Below, piece by piece: positions 26,265-34,760 of a DNA stretch of 42,516 nt. Made by a program: the position numbers and the translations under genes. Under the pieces are notes generated by a model, which saw nothing but the letters and a program-made list of their open reading frames with translations, made no database searches and had not been told where the DNA came from. This DNA is from Bryobacterales bacterium (GTDB lineage: Bacteria > Acidobacteriota > Terriglobia > Bryobacterales > Bryobacteraceae): NCBI GenBank assembly GCA_027452065.1, contig DAIDHC010000028.1:1-42516 (forward strand), written 5' to 3'. Numbering within the stretch: the first letter of the stretch is position 1; every line of letters begins with the position of its first letter.

Positions 26265-27134
26265 CGCCCCGCCCAGCGCTGCCGTCCCCATCATCCCTCC
26301 CAACCCCATCGTCTCCACCGCCGACGACGGCACAATCACCATCGAACCCCGCTCCTTGATCGCCTCGTACAACATGTTCATCGCCCGCAAATGCAGCGCC
26401 ACCGGGTTGTCCTGATACGTCTGCGCCGCCTGCGAAAACTTGTCCGCAATCTCCGTCTCCGCCTGCCCCAATATGTTCCGCGCCTGCCTCTCCCGCTCCG
26501 CCTGCGCCTGCCTCGACATCGCATCCTCCAGCGCCTGCGGAATCCTCACGTCCCGTATCTCCACCGACTGCACCGTGATCCCCCACGGATTCGTCTTCTC
26601 GTCCAGTATCCTTTGCAGCTCCCTTCCCAGCGTCTCCCGCTCCGTGATCATCTGCGCCAGTTCGTGCCTCCCAATCGACTCCCGCAGCCCCGTCTGCGCG
26701 CTCATCGTGATCGCCTGCACGAAGTCCTCGACCTCCAGTATCGATTTCTCCGCGTTCCAAACCAGCCAGAACACGATCGCATCCACGTTCACCGGCACCG
26801 TGTCCCGTGTCAGCGTCGATTCCGCCGTCACGCTCGCCACACGGATCCTCTGGTCCACGTACCGGCTCAGCCGGTCCACCACCGGCACGATGAAAAACAA
26901 CCCCGGCCCCCGGAGCCCCGCATACCGCCCCAGCCGCAGCACCGCCACCTTCTCCCAAGGATCGGCCACCTTCACCGCGAACAGGAGATAGATTCCAACG
27001 GCCGCCCCCACAATCGCCGGCCACGGCCTCCCGCTCGCCGCCGCTCCCACCGCACCAATCGCCGCCGCCGCCACAAACAGCGCCACCGCCGCTCCGTTCA
27101 TCCCGCTCTTGTTCATCTGAAATTCCTTCGTCAT
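26253..27134 (-). CDS. slipin / stomatin-like SPFH-domain membrane protein
   Basis: The 293-residue protein has two hydrophobic segments (about 14-33 and 38-54), then an SPFH/band 7 domain: VADPWEKVAVLRLGRYAGLRG at 56-76 in part, PGLFFIVPVVDRLSRYVDQR at 77-96, VDAIVFWLVWNAEK at 117-130 and a coiled-coil-prone stretch ALEDAMSRQAQAERERQARN at 201-220. Slipins organise membrane microdomains and often act with NfeD-type membrane proteases; no nfeD gene is nearby. The start at 27134 is set by GAGGAG at 27143-27148 inside the end of the GntR gene, 4 nt between stop and ATG, so expression is coupled to and probably repressed by GntR. Confidence 0.9.
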   Translation of the reverse strand: MTKEFQMNKSGMNGAAVALFVAAAAIGAVGAAASGRPWPAIVGAAVGIYLLFAVKVADPWEKVAVLRLGRYAGLRGPGLFFIVPVVDRLSRYVDQRIRVASVTAESTLTRDTVPVNVDAIVFWLVWNAEKSILEVEDFVQAITMSAQTGLRESIGRHELAQMITERETLGRELQRILDEKTNPWGITVQSVEIRDVRIPQALEDAMSRQAQAERERQARNILGQAETEIADKFSQAAQTYQDNPVALHLRAMNMLYEAIKERGSMVIVPSSAVETMGLGGMMGTAALGGAKAG

Positions 27135-27138
27135 GTCT

Positions 27139-27558
27139 CTATCTCCTCGTCTTTCCCTCTCCGCCCTGCATCTGCCGCAACTGCGCCACAATCTCATCCA
27201 CCGTGAACCCCGCCGCCCCCGCCCGCGCTGCAATCTCCCCCACAAACTGCTCCAGCCTCCGCCGCCGAGCCTGCCCCTCGTCCATCCCTTCCTGCTCGGA
27301 TATAAACGTCCCCGTCCCCTGCGCCGTCTCCAGAATCCCCCGGATTTCCAGCTCCCGGTACGCCCGGATCACCGTGTTCGGATTCACCGTCAAATCCACC
27401 GCCAATTGCCGCACCGTCGGCAACTGATCTCCGCCCGCCAGCGCCCCCGCCGCAATCCCCGCCGTAATCTGGTCCATAATCTGCCGGTACACCGGAACTC
27501 CGCTCTCCCCGTCCAGCCGGATCGAAAACCCTTTCCGCTTTGTCTGTATGTTGCCCAC
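27139..27558 (-). CDS. GntR-family transcriptional regulator, YtrA-like
   Basis: The 139-residue regulator has the GntR winged helix-turn-helix (about 20-88): GVPVYRQIMDQITAGIAAG, GDQLPTVRQLAVDLTVNPNT and VIRAYRELEIRGILETAQGT, ending at GTFIS. A short C-terminal helical tail of about 50 residues is the size seen in the YtrA subfamily, which lacks a large effector domain and often regulates an adjacent membrane-protein gene. The GTG at 27558 is the only start that keeps the family N-terminus. It lies about 9 nt after the -10 region, so the message may be almost leaderless. A 20-bp palindrome in its promoter suggests autorepression. Confidence 0.92.
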   Translation of the reverse strand: MGNIQTKRKGFSIRLDGESGVPVYRQIMDQITAGIAAGALAGGDQLPTVRQLAVDLTVNPNTVIRAYRELEIRGILETAQGTGTFISEQEGMDEGQARRRRLEQFVGEIAARAGAAGFTVDEIVAQLRQMQGGEGKTRR

Positions 27559-27565
27559 TAAAGCT

Positions 27566-27594
27566 ATAGTGTACTAGTCAGCTAGTACAGTCAA
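27566..27594 (-). promoter_or_regulatory. GntR promoter with embedded 20-bp palindromic operator
   Basis: On the minus strand TTGACT (27594-27589) is followed by a region of possible -10 hexamers, TACACT (27573-27568, spacing 15) or CACTAT (27571-27566, spacing 17). The spacer is nearly all occupied by TGTACTAG-tcag-CTAGTACA, a perfect inverted repeat with 8-bp arms at 27570-27589. Its size, symmetry and position fit a GntR/YtrA operator that occludes RNA polymerase, giving autoregulation of the GntR-slipin pair. Confidence 0.7.
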
Positions 27595-28070
27595 GCGAAA
27601 AATGACGCCCCCTTTGCACCCCGCCGCTCAACCTACACCACTCCGAAGGACATGCCCGCCGGGCCCCGGCAGGCGATCCACGCCGGCAGGGATCGGAAGC
27701 CGGAGGCGGCGAGGCAACAACGCCGGATTCGTCGCCAGGCGGCACCCGGGCGCGGAAACGGTATCTGTCTGCCTCGGGTGGAATGTTGTCGCAACACAAC
27801 CCGTCTAAAAACAAACCCCGCTGAGCTTTTGCGACGGGTTTCGAGACGGCCACGCGCTTTCGTCAGGGGCCTCGTGCAGAATTGAATCCGTGGTCCAGCG
27901 CGGCCGCATACCTTCGAGAGTATACTCAAGATGGACATCTCGATTCTGTTACCGCCTGGAATGTTGTTCTCCAAATTTTTGGTGACCAACGAAATCTGAC
28001 TTCTGGGTCCGAGACTGCGGATTTCTACCTGCCCCGAAGCGTTCCCGTATTCGCTTCCCAAAGGTTCACC
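27595..28070 (+). other. 476-base interval with nested inverted repeats, no gene
   Basis: No coding sequence is supported; the frame of the next gene stays open back to 27882 but that stretch lacks family-like sequence. AACCCGTC (27798-27805) pairs with GACGGGTT (27833-27840), and GTCGCAA (27788-27794) could instead pair with TTGCGAC (27829-27835). These overlapping alternatives could be chance or a structured leader or small RNA. AT-rich patches near 27915 and 27965-27985 may hold the promoter of the next gene. Confidence 0.35.
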
Positions 28071-28799
28071 ATGCGTTATGCCTGTGCTTTCTTCCTCGTC
28101 TCAATAGCCGCCGTTGCCCAGGTGCGTACCCTTCAGGACGGCACCCCCGTGCGTCTTCGTCTCAGCCGAAATGTCTCTTCCGCCACCGCGCAAGTCCAGG
28201 AAACGGTGGATTTCGAAGTCACCGAACCCGTCATCGACCGGAATTACGTGGTCATCCCGAAGGGTGCCGTCGCCCTCGGCCGCGTGACCAAGGTGCAAGC
28301 CAAACGCCGCTTCGGACGCGCCGGCGCTCTCGAACTCAGCGTCGATTCCGTGCGCCTCGCCGATGGACAGACCATCCCCCTGCGCGCCACCCGCGAAAAG
28401 GGAGAAGGCGACATGAGCGGCACCCGTGTAGCCGCCACTATCGCAGCCTCCCCCGTGTTGGTGTGGGTGAAAGGTAAAGACGTGGCCTTCGACAAGGGTA
28501 CCGAAACCACTGCCTATGTCAGCGGCGACGCCCGCCTCGCTGAATTCCGTCCGGGCACCGATTCCCCCGCCGCCCTCAATACCTCGGCCGATACCAGGAT
28601 TTCGCCTGGCCCTGTGCTCACCAACGCCGACATCGTCGGAATGCAGAAAGCCGGACTTTCCGAAGAGATCATTTTGAGCAAGATCGCCGGCTCCACAGCC
28701 AACTTCGACACCGGCACCCAGGATCTGATCCGGTTGCAGGAAGGCGGCGTGAACGACAATATCATCAACGCCATGGTTCAGAAATCCGGCAACCGCTAG
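28071..28799 (+). CDS. secreted protein of unknown function
   Basis: The 242-residue protein begins with a signal peptide (MRYACAFFLVSIAAVAQ). Residues 20-110 form a beta-rich domain around VRTLQDGTPVRLRLSRNVSS and NYVVIPKGAVALGRVTKVQAK, which I recognise only as a recurrent domain in secreted acidobacterial proteins. After a low-complexity linker, residues 182-238 (LTNADIVGMQKAGLSEEIIL, then a second FDTGTQDLIRLQEGGVNDNI half) are a two-unit helical module seen at the C-termini of many exported proteins. AAGG lies 6 nt before the ATG, and this start places the signal peptide at the N-terminus. No enzymatic motif is visible. Confidence 0.75.
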   Translation: MRYACAFFLVSIAAVAQVRTLQDGTPVRLRLSRNVSSATAQVQETVDFEVTEPVIDRNYVVIPKGAVALGRVTKVQAKRRFGRAGALELSVDSVRLADGQTIPLRATREKGEGDMSGTRVAATIAASPVLVWVKGKDVAFDKGTETTAYVSGDARLAEFRPGTDSPAALNTSADTRISPGPVLTNADIVGMQKAGLSEEIILSKIAGSTANFDTGTQDLIRLQEGGVNDNIINAMVQKSGNR

Positions 28800-29113
28800 T
28801 CGGCAAGCCCCTCAATAGCGCTAACCGCGCCTGCCATGCCTCGCCAGTCAAGACAGCGTAGTTATAGCTGCGCGTATCTCACTTAGCGTGGTTCATTGGT
28901 TGAGTCCATCATCTCGCCCCTGCGCGGATGACTTGGCATCCCGAAGTTGTAACCGTGCGCCGTCCGCTAGCCACGGCCCGAACGGCCTGCCGAACCGCGC
29001 TTATGTCCTGGCAAGCCCTTCGTTGAAACCAGGCGCCGTTTCAGCGGCCGCCCTTTCCATCCGCTAACGGGGAGCGCCGGCTCTCGATTTCAGGCTGAAC
29101 CAACGCACCCCCC
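28800..29113 (+). other. 314-base interval, nothing recognised
   Basis: The sequence has balanced C and G content, unlike most of the window, and no open frame with a ribosome-binding site or family signature. No tRNA-like cloverleaf or strong hairpin was found by eye. It separates the 3' ends of two convergent genes. Confidence 0.4.
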
Positions 29114-30277
29114 TCAGCCCGCCTCCCGCATCGCCCTGTCCCGCAACGCCCGCATATACGCAATGCTGTACGCCAGGCTCGCCCGAATGTAGGCGTCCAA
29201 CGAGTCGTGCGGCCGCCCACCTTCCCGGTCCGGCCCCATCCCCGGTACGTGATCCGGAATCACGATCCCGTCGTAGTCCACCTCTTGGAGCGCCCGCATG
29301 ATTTTGTACATGTCGTAATACCCGTTATCCATGAACGTCTCGATGAAATGCGGCAGCGGCGCGCTCACGTTCCGGAAGTGAATCTTGAAAATCTTCTTCT
29401 GCGCCCCGAAATACCGGATCATCTCCTCCGGATCTTTCCCCGTCAACTGCTTCCCGCCCTCCAGCCACGTCCCGCAGCACAAACACAGCCCCACGTTCGG
29501 CGAATCCGCAATCTCCATCGCCCTCTTGTATCCCTCGAAATTCCCGAAAATACACCGCGGCACCCCCGCCAGCACCGGCGCCGGCGGGTCGTCCGGATGA
29601 ATCCCGATCCGCACTCCCGCCTCCTCCGCCACCGGCGCCACCTGCTTGATGAAGTACGTGTAGTTCTCCCAGATCTCCTCTTTCGAATACACCCGCCCGT
29701 GTGACAACGGCCCTTCGAAAACCTGTCCCGCCCAATACCCCTTCTTGTTCGGACTCGCCATGTCGAATTCCCGGGTGTCGCATCCCCGCGTCTTCGCCCT
29801 CCCGCTGCTCCAGATGCCGTTCCCCATGTGCGCGTAAGTCGTGTAATGTACGCCCGCCTGCCCGATATATCGAAGATAGTTCTTGTACTCCTCTATCTTC
29901 TGATCTCGCCCCGGCAGATTCAGCGTCACCTCCGGCATGTTATGCAAAATGCCGCTCGGCCCAACAGCCGTCCCGATGTTATAAACCTTCAGCCCCGCCG
30001 CCTCATACCGCTCCCGCATCTTCGTGAACGACTCCGCGTTCGCTGTCGCCGGCGTCGCCCCCAGGCTGACATACTCCACCCCGATCTGATTCAGAAACAG
30101 TAAGTCCTCATCCGTCGGGTCGGCCCGGTAACTGGTTGCAATCTTGATCCCCGGCGGGTTCGGCACTACCTTCGCCTGTCCCGTCCGCCCCGCCGCGCCC
30201 GCCAGCGCCGCCCCCAACGCCATCTGGCCGAACTCTCTCCGCCCCACCCGTGCTCCGCCGCCGCTGATTTCCTTCAT
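29114..30277 (-). CDS. Tat-exported mannonate dehydratase-like TIM-barrel protein
   Basis: The 387-residue protein has a twin-arginine-like leader (GRREFGQMALGAALAGAAG at 12-30) and a mannonate dehydratase (UxuA)-type barrel. Candidate metal ligands are H227 in GIHPDDPPAP, C267/C268 in LCLCCGTW, H300 in FKIHFRNV and D342 in PDHVPGMGPDREGG; DNGYYDMYKIMRAL at 317-330 is also UxuA-like. Cytoplasmic UxuA removes water from D-mannonate in hexuronate breakdown; an exported version is unusual and may act on another sugar acid or as an isomerase. AAGGAG lies 8 nt before the ATG. It is divergent from the metallophosphoesterase. Fold is secure, reaction less so. Confidence 0.82.
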   Translation of the reverse strand: MKEISGGGARVGRREFGQMALGAALAGAAGRTGQAKVVPNPPGIKIATSYRADPTDEDLLFLNQIGVEYVSLGATPATANAESFTKMRERYEAAGLKVYNIGTAVGPSGILHNMPEVTLNLPGRDQKIEEYKNYLRYIGQAGVHYTTYAHMGNGIWSSGRAKTRGCDTREFDMASPNKKGYWAGQVFEGPLSHGRVYSKEEIWENYTYFIKQVAPVAEEAGVRIGIHPDDPPAPVLAGVPRCIFGNFEGYKRAMEIADSPNVGLCLCCGTWLEGGKQLTGKDPEEMIRYFGAQKKIFKIHFRNVSAPLPHFIETFMDNGYYDMYKIMRALQEVDYDGIVIPDHVPGMGPDREGGRPHDSLDAYIRASLAYSIAYMRALRDRAMREAG

Positions 30278-30439
30278 TGTTATGACTCCTTATGGAAAAA
30301 ATCACGATATTCAAGGCCAAAACCCACGCGCCGTTTCCCACGCGATTTCCCGGACTGCCATAGCATATCTCAATCCGCCGCCTCCGCCGCAACAGCTCCC
30401 CGGTCCCCTAAAATATCGAAAGGATTATCCTTCCAAACC
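30278..30439. promoter_or_regulatory. divergent regulatory gap with direct repeat and palindrome
   Basis: CCCACGCG occurs twice (30323-30330 and 30337-30344), 14 nt apart start to start. On the plus side TAAAAT near 30410 is a good -10 candidate, and AAGGAT-T-ATCCTT at 30420-30432 is a 13-bp palindrome ending 7 nt before the metallophosphoesterase ATG. Either could be a regulator site for one or both genes. Confidence 0.35.
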
Positions 30440-31741
30440 ATGCCCGCCACAACCCCGCCCACCACCAGAAAATCTCTCGAAAGCTACGTCGGCCTCGGCC
30501 GCAGTCTTCTCCAGTCCCACTATCGCTCCGCCCGCCTCCATCCCCCCGCTGGCTTACCCCACCCGCCCCTCAACGCCTTCGACAGCGGCGACATCTTGCC
30601 CTGGATCGTAAGTTGGCTCAAAGCCACTTACCAGACCGACATCGAGTCCCTGTTCGTTCCCTCCGACAAGAAACACCCCTTCGATCCCTATCCCCCTACC
30701 GGCGATCAAGGCCGCTACGATCTCTCCCCCCTCCTCGCCCCCGATGGCTCCCTCCGCATGGCCCTCGCAGGCGACTGGGCCACCGGCACTGACGTTTCCC
30801 AGCAGGTCGCCGATTCCATGGCCTCCCGGAATCCCGAACTTACCATCCACCTCGGCGACATTTACTATGTCGGAACCGAAGCCGAAGTCGACGAGAACTG
30901 TCTCGGCGTCGATACCGCCGCCTACAAAGGCGTCCTCTGGCCCAAAGGCTCCCGCGGCAGCTTCGCCCTCAACGGCAACCATGAAATGTATTCCGGTGGC
31001 CACGGCTACCTCGAGCGCTTCCTCCCCCAGCTCGGCATCCCCTCCTCCGCCGACCAACGCCAGTTGCGCAGCTACTTCTGCCTTGAGTCCCCCGTCTGGC
31101 GCATCCTCGCTATCGACACCGGCTACAACTCCGACACCCTCTCCGGCGACTGTCGCCTGGAGCCCGCGCTGCTCGACTGGCTTGCCCGCGTCGTCGACCC
31201 CCTCCGCAACCGCAAGCCCACCGTCCTGCTCAGCCACCACCAATGGTTCAGCGGCTTCGGCAACGGCGACTATCCCAGGCCCGCCTCCCAGCTCGCCCCG
31301 TTTTTCCCCCATCAGGACATCGTCTGGCTCTGGGGCCATGAACACCGTCTGGCCGTCTACTACAAGTTCCTCGGCCCCGATCATCACCTCACCGCCTACG
31401 CCCGCTGCCTCGGCCACGGCGGCATGCCCGTCGAGATGCCGTCCCCGGCCTATCCCGACGGCGAGCGCGCCCAACGTGTCGAATACTGGGACGGCCTCAC
31501 CACCGTCCACCCCAACCGCTTCCGCCGCCTCGCCGGCGGCACCCTTGTCGGCACCAACGGCTTCGCCGAACTAACCCTCCGCGGCGCTTCTCTCAGCATC
31601 GACTATCTCGACGCCGGCGGAACTCCCGTGCTCCAGGAGAACTTCACTCCCGGCGGCGGAGCCGCGTGGGACGGCACACTCATCCGTACAGTAACTAACG
31701 ACCCCGGCCTGTTAAACCGCATCACTTACAACAACGAGTAA
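30440..31741 (+). CDS. calcineurin-like metallophosphoesterase
   Basis: The 433-residue protein carries the complete calcineurin-type metal-site set: GDW with D112, GDIYY with D140, GNHE with N180-H181, LSHHQW with H266/H267, and GHEH with H300/H302. The first 100 residues contain no signal peptide and no other domain I can name; the last 80 (FRRLAGGTLVGTNGFAELTL onward) look beta-rich. The family hydrolyses phosphoesters with two metal ions; the substrate is unknown. Ribosome binding is weakly indicated. It ends 29 nt from the convergent cytochrome c gene. Confidence 0.88.
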   Translation: MPATTPPTTRKSLESYVGLGRSLLQSHYRSARLHPPAGLPHPPLNAFDSGDILPWIVSWLKATYQTDIESLFVPSDKKHPFDPYPPTGDQGRYDLSPLLAPDGSLRMALAGDWATGTDVSQQVADSMASRNPELTIHLGDIYYVGTEAEVDENCLGVDTAAYKGVLWPKGSRGSFALNGNHEMYSGGHGYLERFLPQLGIPSSADQRQLRSYFCLESPVWRILAIDTGYNSDTLSGDCRLEPALLDWLARVVDPLRNRKPTVLLSHHQWFSGFGNGDYPRPASQLAPFFPHQDIVWLWGHEHRLAVYYKFLGPDHHLTAYARCLGHGGMPVEMPSPAYPDGERAQRVEYWDGLTTVHPNRFRRLAGGTLVGTNGFAELTLRGASLSIDYLDAGGTPVLQENFTPGGGAAWDGTLIRTVTNDPGLLNRITYNNE

Positions 31742-31770
31742 GTCCCCCCGCCGCGCTCAACCCTCTTAGG

Positions 31771-32274
31771 CTATGGCTTCAACGCCGCTAGGGCCGCCGC
31801 CGGCAGTTTGTCCGCCTGCGCCAGCATGATGCTTACCTGCCACATCTGTTCCTCGCTCAGCGAGCCCGTAAATCCCGGCATCCCCGTCAGCCGGATCCCG
31901 TTCTTCACCTTCCAGTACGTCTCCCCCGCCGGATCGTCCGTCACCCCGTGACCGGTGAACAACTGCGGCGGCGGCGGAAACATCCCCTTGGCAATCGGTT
32001 GCTTCTCCTGTCCCGGCAGCCCGTGGCACACCGCGCAGTTTTCTTTATAAACCTTTACGCCCGCCACAAAATTGGCCTCCGTCGCCGCCAGCGTCACCCC
32101 CGATGGCGCCTCTCGGTCGATCCGCGCGTTCAGCGCCTTGTGCGTCAGGTACCGTTCCATCGGTAACGGCGGCGCCGAAGTCGCTACCGGCGCCATCCCC
32201 ATACTCAAATACAAATACCCTGCCGCTGGCAGCACCAGCAATCCCACGATCAATCCGATCAGAAATTTCATCAT
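31771..32274 (-). CDS. membrane-anchored cytochrome c
   Basis: The 167-residue protein has an N-terminal hydrophobic helix (FLIGLIVGLLVLPAAGYLYL, 4-23), so it is either secreted or held in the membrane facing the periplasm. One heme c site is CAVCH at 80-84 in VYKENCAVCHGLPGQ, and M132 in GIRLTGMPGF is the likely sixth ligand, as in class I mono-heme cytochromes. GAGG precedes the ATG by 6 nt. It is the last of three minus-strand genes (mgtA-like, TonB receptor, cytochrome); 85 bases separate it from the receptor, and a TTGACT overlapping the receptor's stop could be its own -35. Confidence 0.88.
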   Translation of the reverse strand: MMKFLIGLIVGLLVLPAAGYLYLSMGMAPVATSAPPLPMERYLTHKALNARIDREAPSGVTLAATEANFVAGVKVYKENCAVCHGLPGQEKQPIAKGMFPPPPQLFTGHGVTDDPAGETYWKVKNGIRLTGMPGFTGSLSEEQMWQVSIMLAQADKLPAAALAALKP

Positions 32275-32359
32275 TTATCCTCTCTGGCACTCTCACGCAC
32301 GAGCCTTCAGTGTAACCCGCCGGTTCTTATGTACTCTAGCTCCCGAACGTAAATAATAG

Positions 32360-34675
32360 TCAAAAACTTGTCTCCATCCGCGCGCTCACGCTCCGCGGCG
32401 CCGCCAGTGCCGTCCCCGAAAACAGCCCCGCAAAGTTAATCACGTTCAGCTTGTCCGTCAGGTTCGTCACGTCCGCCTGAAACCGCACCGGAAGCTTCTC
32501 CGCCTTCCTCACCAGAACCCCCACCGAGGCGTCCAGCGAAAATGCCGGCCGCGTCCGGTAGTCGCTGAAGTTCACCCTCGCCAGAATGTCCGCTCCATAC
32601 TGCGCCGCCGCCTGCTCATACGTCCCGTTGAAGTCCACCGGCAGCCCGCTGTCATACCAGGCTCCCATCGCCGCCCAAACCCGCGGCCCGATCTCATACC
32701 GCACCCTCGCCCGCGCCGTGTTCCGCTGGTCCTGCGATACCGGAAACGACACCGCCCCCGCGCTAATCGCCCCCGGTGCGCTCTCTCCCAGAAACAGCCC
32801 CCCGGTCACCGGAAAAAATCCGTTCCCCCTCGAGTTCGAGTAGCTCGCCCACCCCGACCATCTCCCCCACCGCGGCATCTCCACCTTCACCTCTGCCCCA
32901 TAAACCACCGCCCTCGCAAACGCGATCGGAAAACTGATCCCCGTGTTCAACAGCAGATCGTCGTCCGCATAGTTGTTCATCGCCCGGTGGTACAGGTTCC
33001 CCTCCACCCGCAGCTTCCCGAAAATCCCCTGCGTGAACCCGGCCTGAAAATAATCCCCCGTCGACGGCCGCACCGGCAGCCGCAGCACCTGGTCGCTCAG
33101 GCTCGCCACCGCCGCCGAGCTCGACACCAGCAGATTCTCAAACGCCGGCGTTTGAAACACCCGGTCATAGGCGAACCGCAGCACCAGCTCCTTCCCCACC
33201 GAATACGCAACCCCCGCCCGCGGGCTCCACGCCGTCTGCCTCACCAGCAGGCTGTAATGATCCATCCGCAGCCCCCCGCTCAGCGTCCACTTCCCCGCGC
33301 GCAGCGTGTCCTGCGCAAACGCCCCCTGCTCCCGGTCCTGCGCCCGCCCCAAAAATTGAAACGCCGCCGGCGTCCCCGGCGCGAACTGGCTCGCGTCTGT
33401 GATCTGATACCCCAGCGCCTCTCGCAACCCCGCGAAGTCAGTCTCCACACCCGCCTTCCAGTCGTTCGCCCCCGTGTGCCCCGTCACCGCCGCTTTCCCA
33501 TACCCTTCCCGGTAGCTCCGGTCCTGCCCCGCGATCATCGGCGTCGACAATGGATTCGACCAGAACCCCGCCGTGATGTCCCGCGCCATCCCCCGCAAAT
33601 CCAACAGCAGCTCCGGCGAAAAGATGTGCGTGTACGATACCTGCGCCGCCGTCTCGTGGCTCGTCCGGTCCTGCCTCTGCCCCGCCGCCTCCTGCACCAT
33701 CTCGTTCGGCACCAGAAACCGCGCCTGCTCCCGCCTCACCACAATCCCCAGCCGGTCCTTCGGCCCCAGGTCCCTCTCGTAATGCCCCAGAAAATCTTCC
33801 AGCGTCCCGTGATTGGTGTAGTTTTGCGTCACCGGCGGATCCAGATACCGGTCTGTCGTCTCCGCCGCCCCGCTCATCGTCAGCGTGTTCGCCCCCCATC
33901 CATACTGCCCCTCCGCATACCCTCCCGCTGTCTGAAAACTCCCTCCCGTCCCCGCCGCCCGCCCGTGAAACCCCTGCCGCGCATCCCGCGCCGTATCCAC
34001 CTCCACCACGCCCCCCAGCTTCCTCCCGAACTCCGCCGGATACCCCGCCGTCATCACGCTCATCTCCTGCACGCTCTCCGTGTCCAGGTCCGCCACATAC
34101 GCCGCCGACCGGTTGTCGGTCAGCGGAATCCCGTCGATCACATACTGCACCTGGTACTCCGACTCCCTCGGATGCAGAATCCCGTTCGCCTCCGCCACCC
34201 ACCCCGGCTCCGTCAACACCAGGCTCGACAACCCCCGCCCCGGCGGCGCCGCCGTCCTCTCGCTCAAATCCTCGGCCCCGATCCGCTCCGGAGAATTCAC
34301 CGCCTGCGTATCCACCAGTCCGCCCCCCGAGCTCACGCTCACGCTCTCCCGCACCTCCTCCGGCCCCAGCACCGCCTTCACCTCCACCGGCAGCGCGCTC
34401 CTCACCTCCACCGTCCGCTCCACCGCGCTCAACCCCGCCCGCGTCACCCTCACCCGGTACGCTCCATACGGCAGCCGGTGCACCGCCACCCGCCCCCCGG
34501 CCTCCGCCCGGAACACCCCGTGATACGGGCACGAGGCGCAGTCCAACTCCACCTCCGCCGCCACCGGCAGTCCCGTCGGGTCCGCCGCCTCCACCCGAAT
34601 CTCCCCGTCCCCCGCCTGCCCGCTCACCCTCGCCGCCGCCAGCGCCATCAGCGCGGCCAGTAGCCCCGCCCGCAT
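32360..34675 (-). CDS. TonB-dependent receptor with carboxypeptidase-regulatory-like domain
   Basis: The 771-residue outer-membrane receptor has a signal peptide (MRAGLLAALMALAAARVSGQ), a short Ig-like regulatory domain (about 24-105), a plug (about 115-225: YQVQYVIDGIPLTDNRSA, then MTAGYPAEFGRKLGGVVEV), and a beta-barrel ending in ARMETSF. The Ig-like domain contains an unusual CASCPYHG (C46, C49) that could form a disulfide or bind metal. The frame opens at TTG 34717, but the ATG at 34675 places the signal peptide correctly and has a G-rich stretch before it. mgtA lies 85 nt upstream on the same strand. Ligand unknown; proximity to a cation ATPase and a cytochrome hints at metal handling, which is inference. 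Confidence 0.88.
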   Translation of the reverse strand: MRAGLLAALMALAAARVSGQAGDGEIRVEAADPTGLPVAAEVELDCASCPYHGVFRAEAGGRVAVHRLPYGAYRVRVTRAGLSAVERTVEVRSALPVEVKAVLGPEEVRESVSVSSGGGLVDTQAVNSPERIGAEDLSERTAAPPGRGLSSLVLTEPGWVAEANGILHPRESEYQVQYVIDGIPLTDNRSAAYVADLDTESVQEMSVMTAGYPAEFGRKLGGVVEVDTARDARQGFHGRAAGTGGSFQTAGGYAEGQYGWGANTLTMSGAAETTDRYLDPPVTQNYTNHGTLEDFLGHYERDLGPKDRLGIVVRREQARFLVPNEMVQEAAGQRQDRTSHETAAQVSYTHIFSPELLLDLRGMARDITAGFWSNPLSTPMIAGQDRSYREGYGKAAVTGHTGANDWKAGVETDFAGLREALGYQITDASQFAPGTPAAFQFLGRAQDREQGAFAQDTLRAGKWTLSGGLRMDHYSLLVRQTAWSPRAGVAYSVGKELVLRFAYDRVFQTPAFENLLVSSSAAVASLSDQVLRLPVRPSTGDYFQAGFTQGIFGKLRVEGNLYHRAMNNYADDDLLLNTGISFPIAFARAVVYGAEVKVEMPRWGRWSGWASYSNSRGNGFFPVTGGLFLGESAPGAISAGAVSFPVSQDQRNTARARVRYEIGPRVWAAMGAWYDSGLPVDFNGTYEQAAAQYGADILARVNFSDYRTRPAFSLDASVGVLVRKAEKLPVRFQADVTNLTDKLNVINFAGLFSGTALAAPRSVSARMETSF

Positions 34676-34760
34676 CCGCCGCCGCCGCCCGCCCGCCCGA
34701 TTCGCTAATGTCGCCAACTTCTATTGAACCAGCATTCCCCCGCCGCTTCCCCCTCCGCCC

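Noticed and set aside
27882..28070. In-frame extension before the secreted protein at 28071
   Set aside because: A signal peptide begins exactly at 28071 and the preceding 63 codons show no family-like sequence.
32333..32363. Promoter for the cytochrome c gene (TTGACT with TAGAGT)
   Set aside because: The spacing is 19 nt and the -35 overlaps the receptor's stop codon; too weak to list as a feature.
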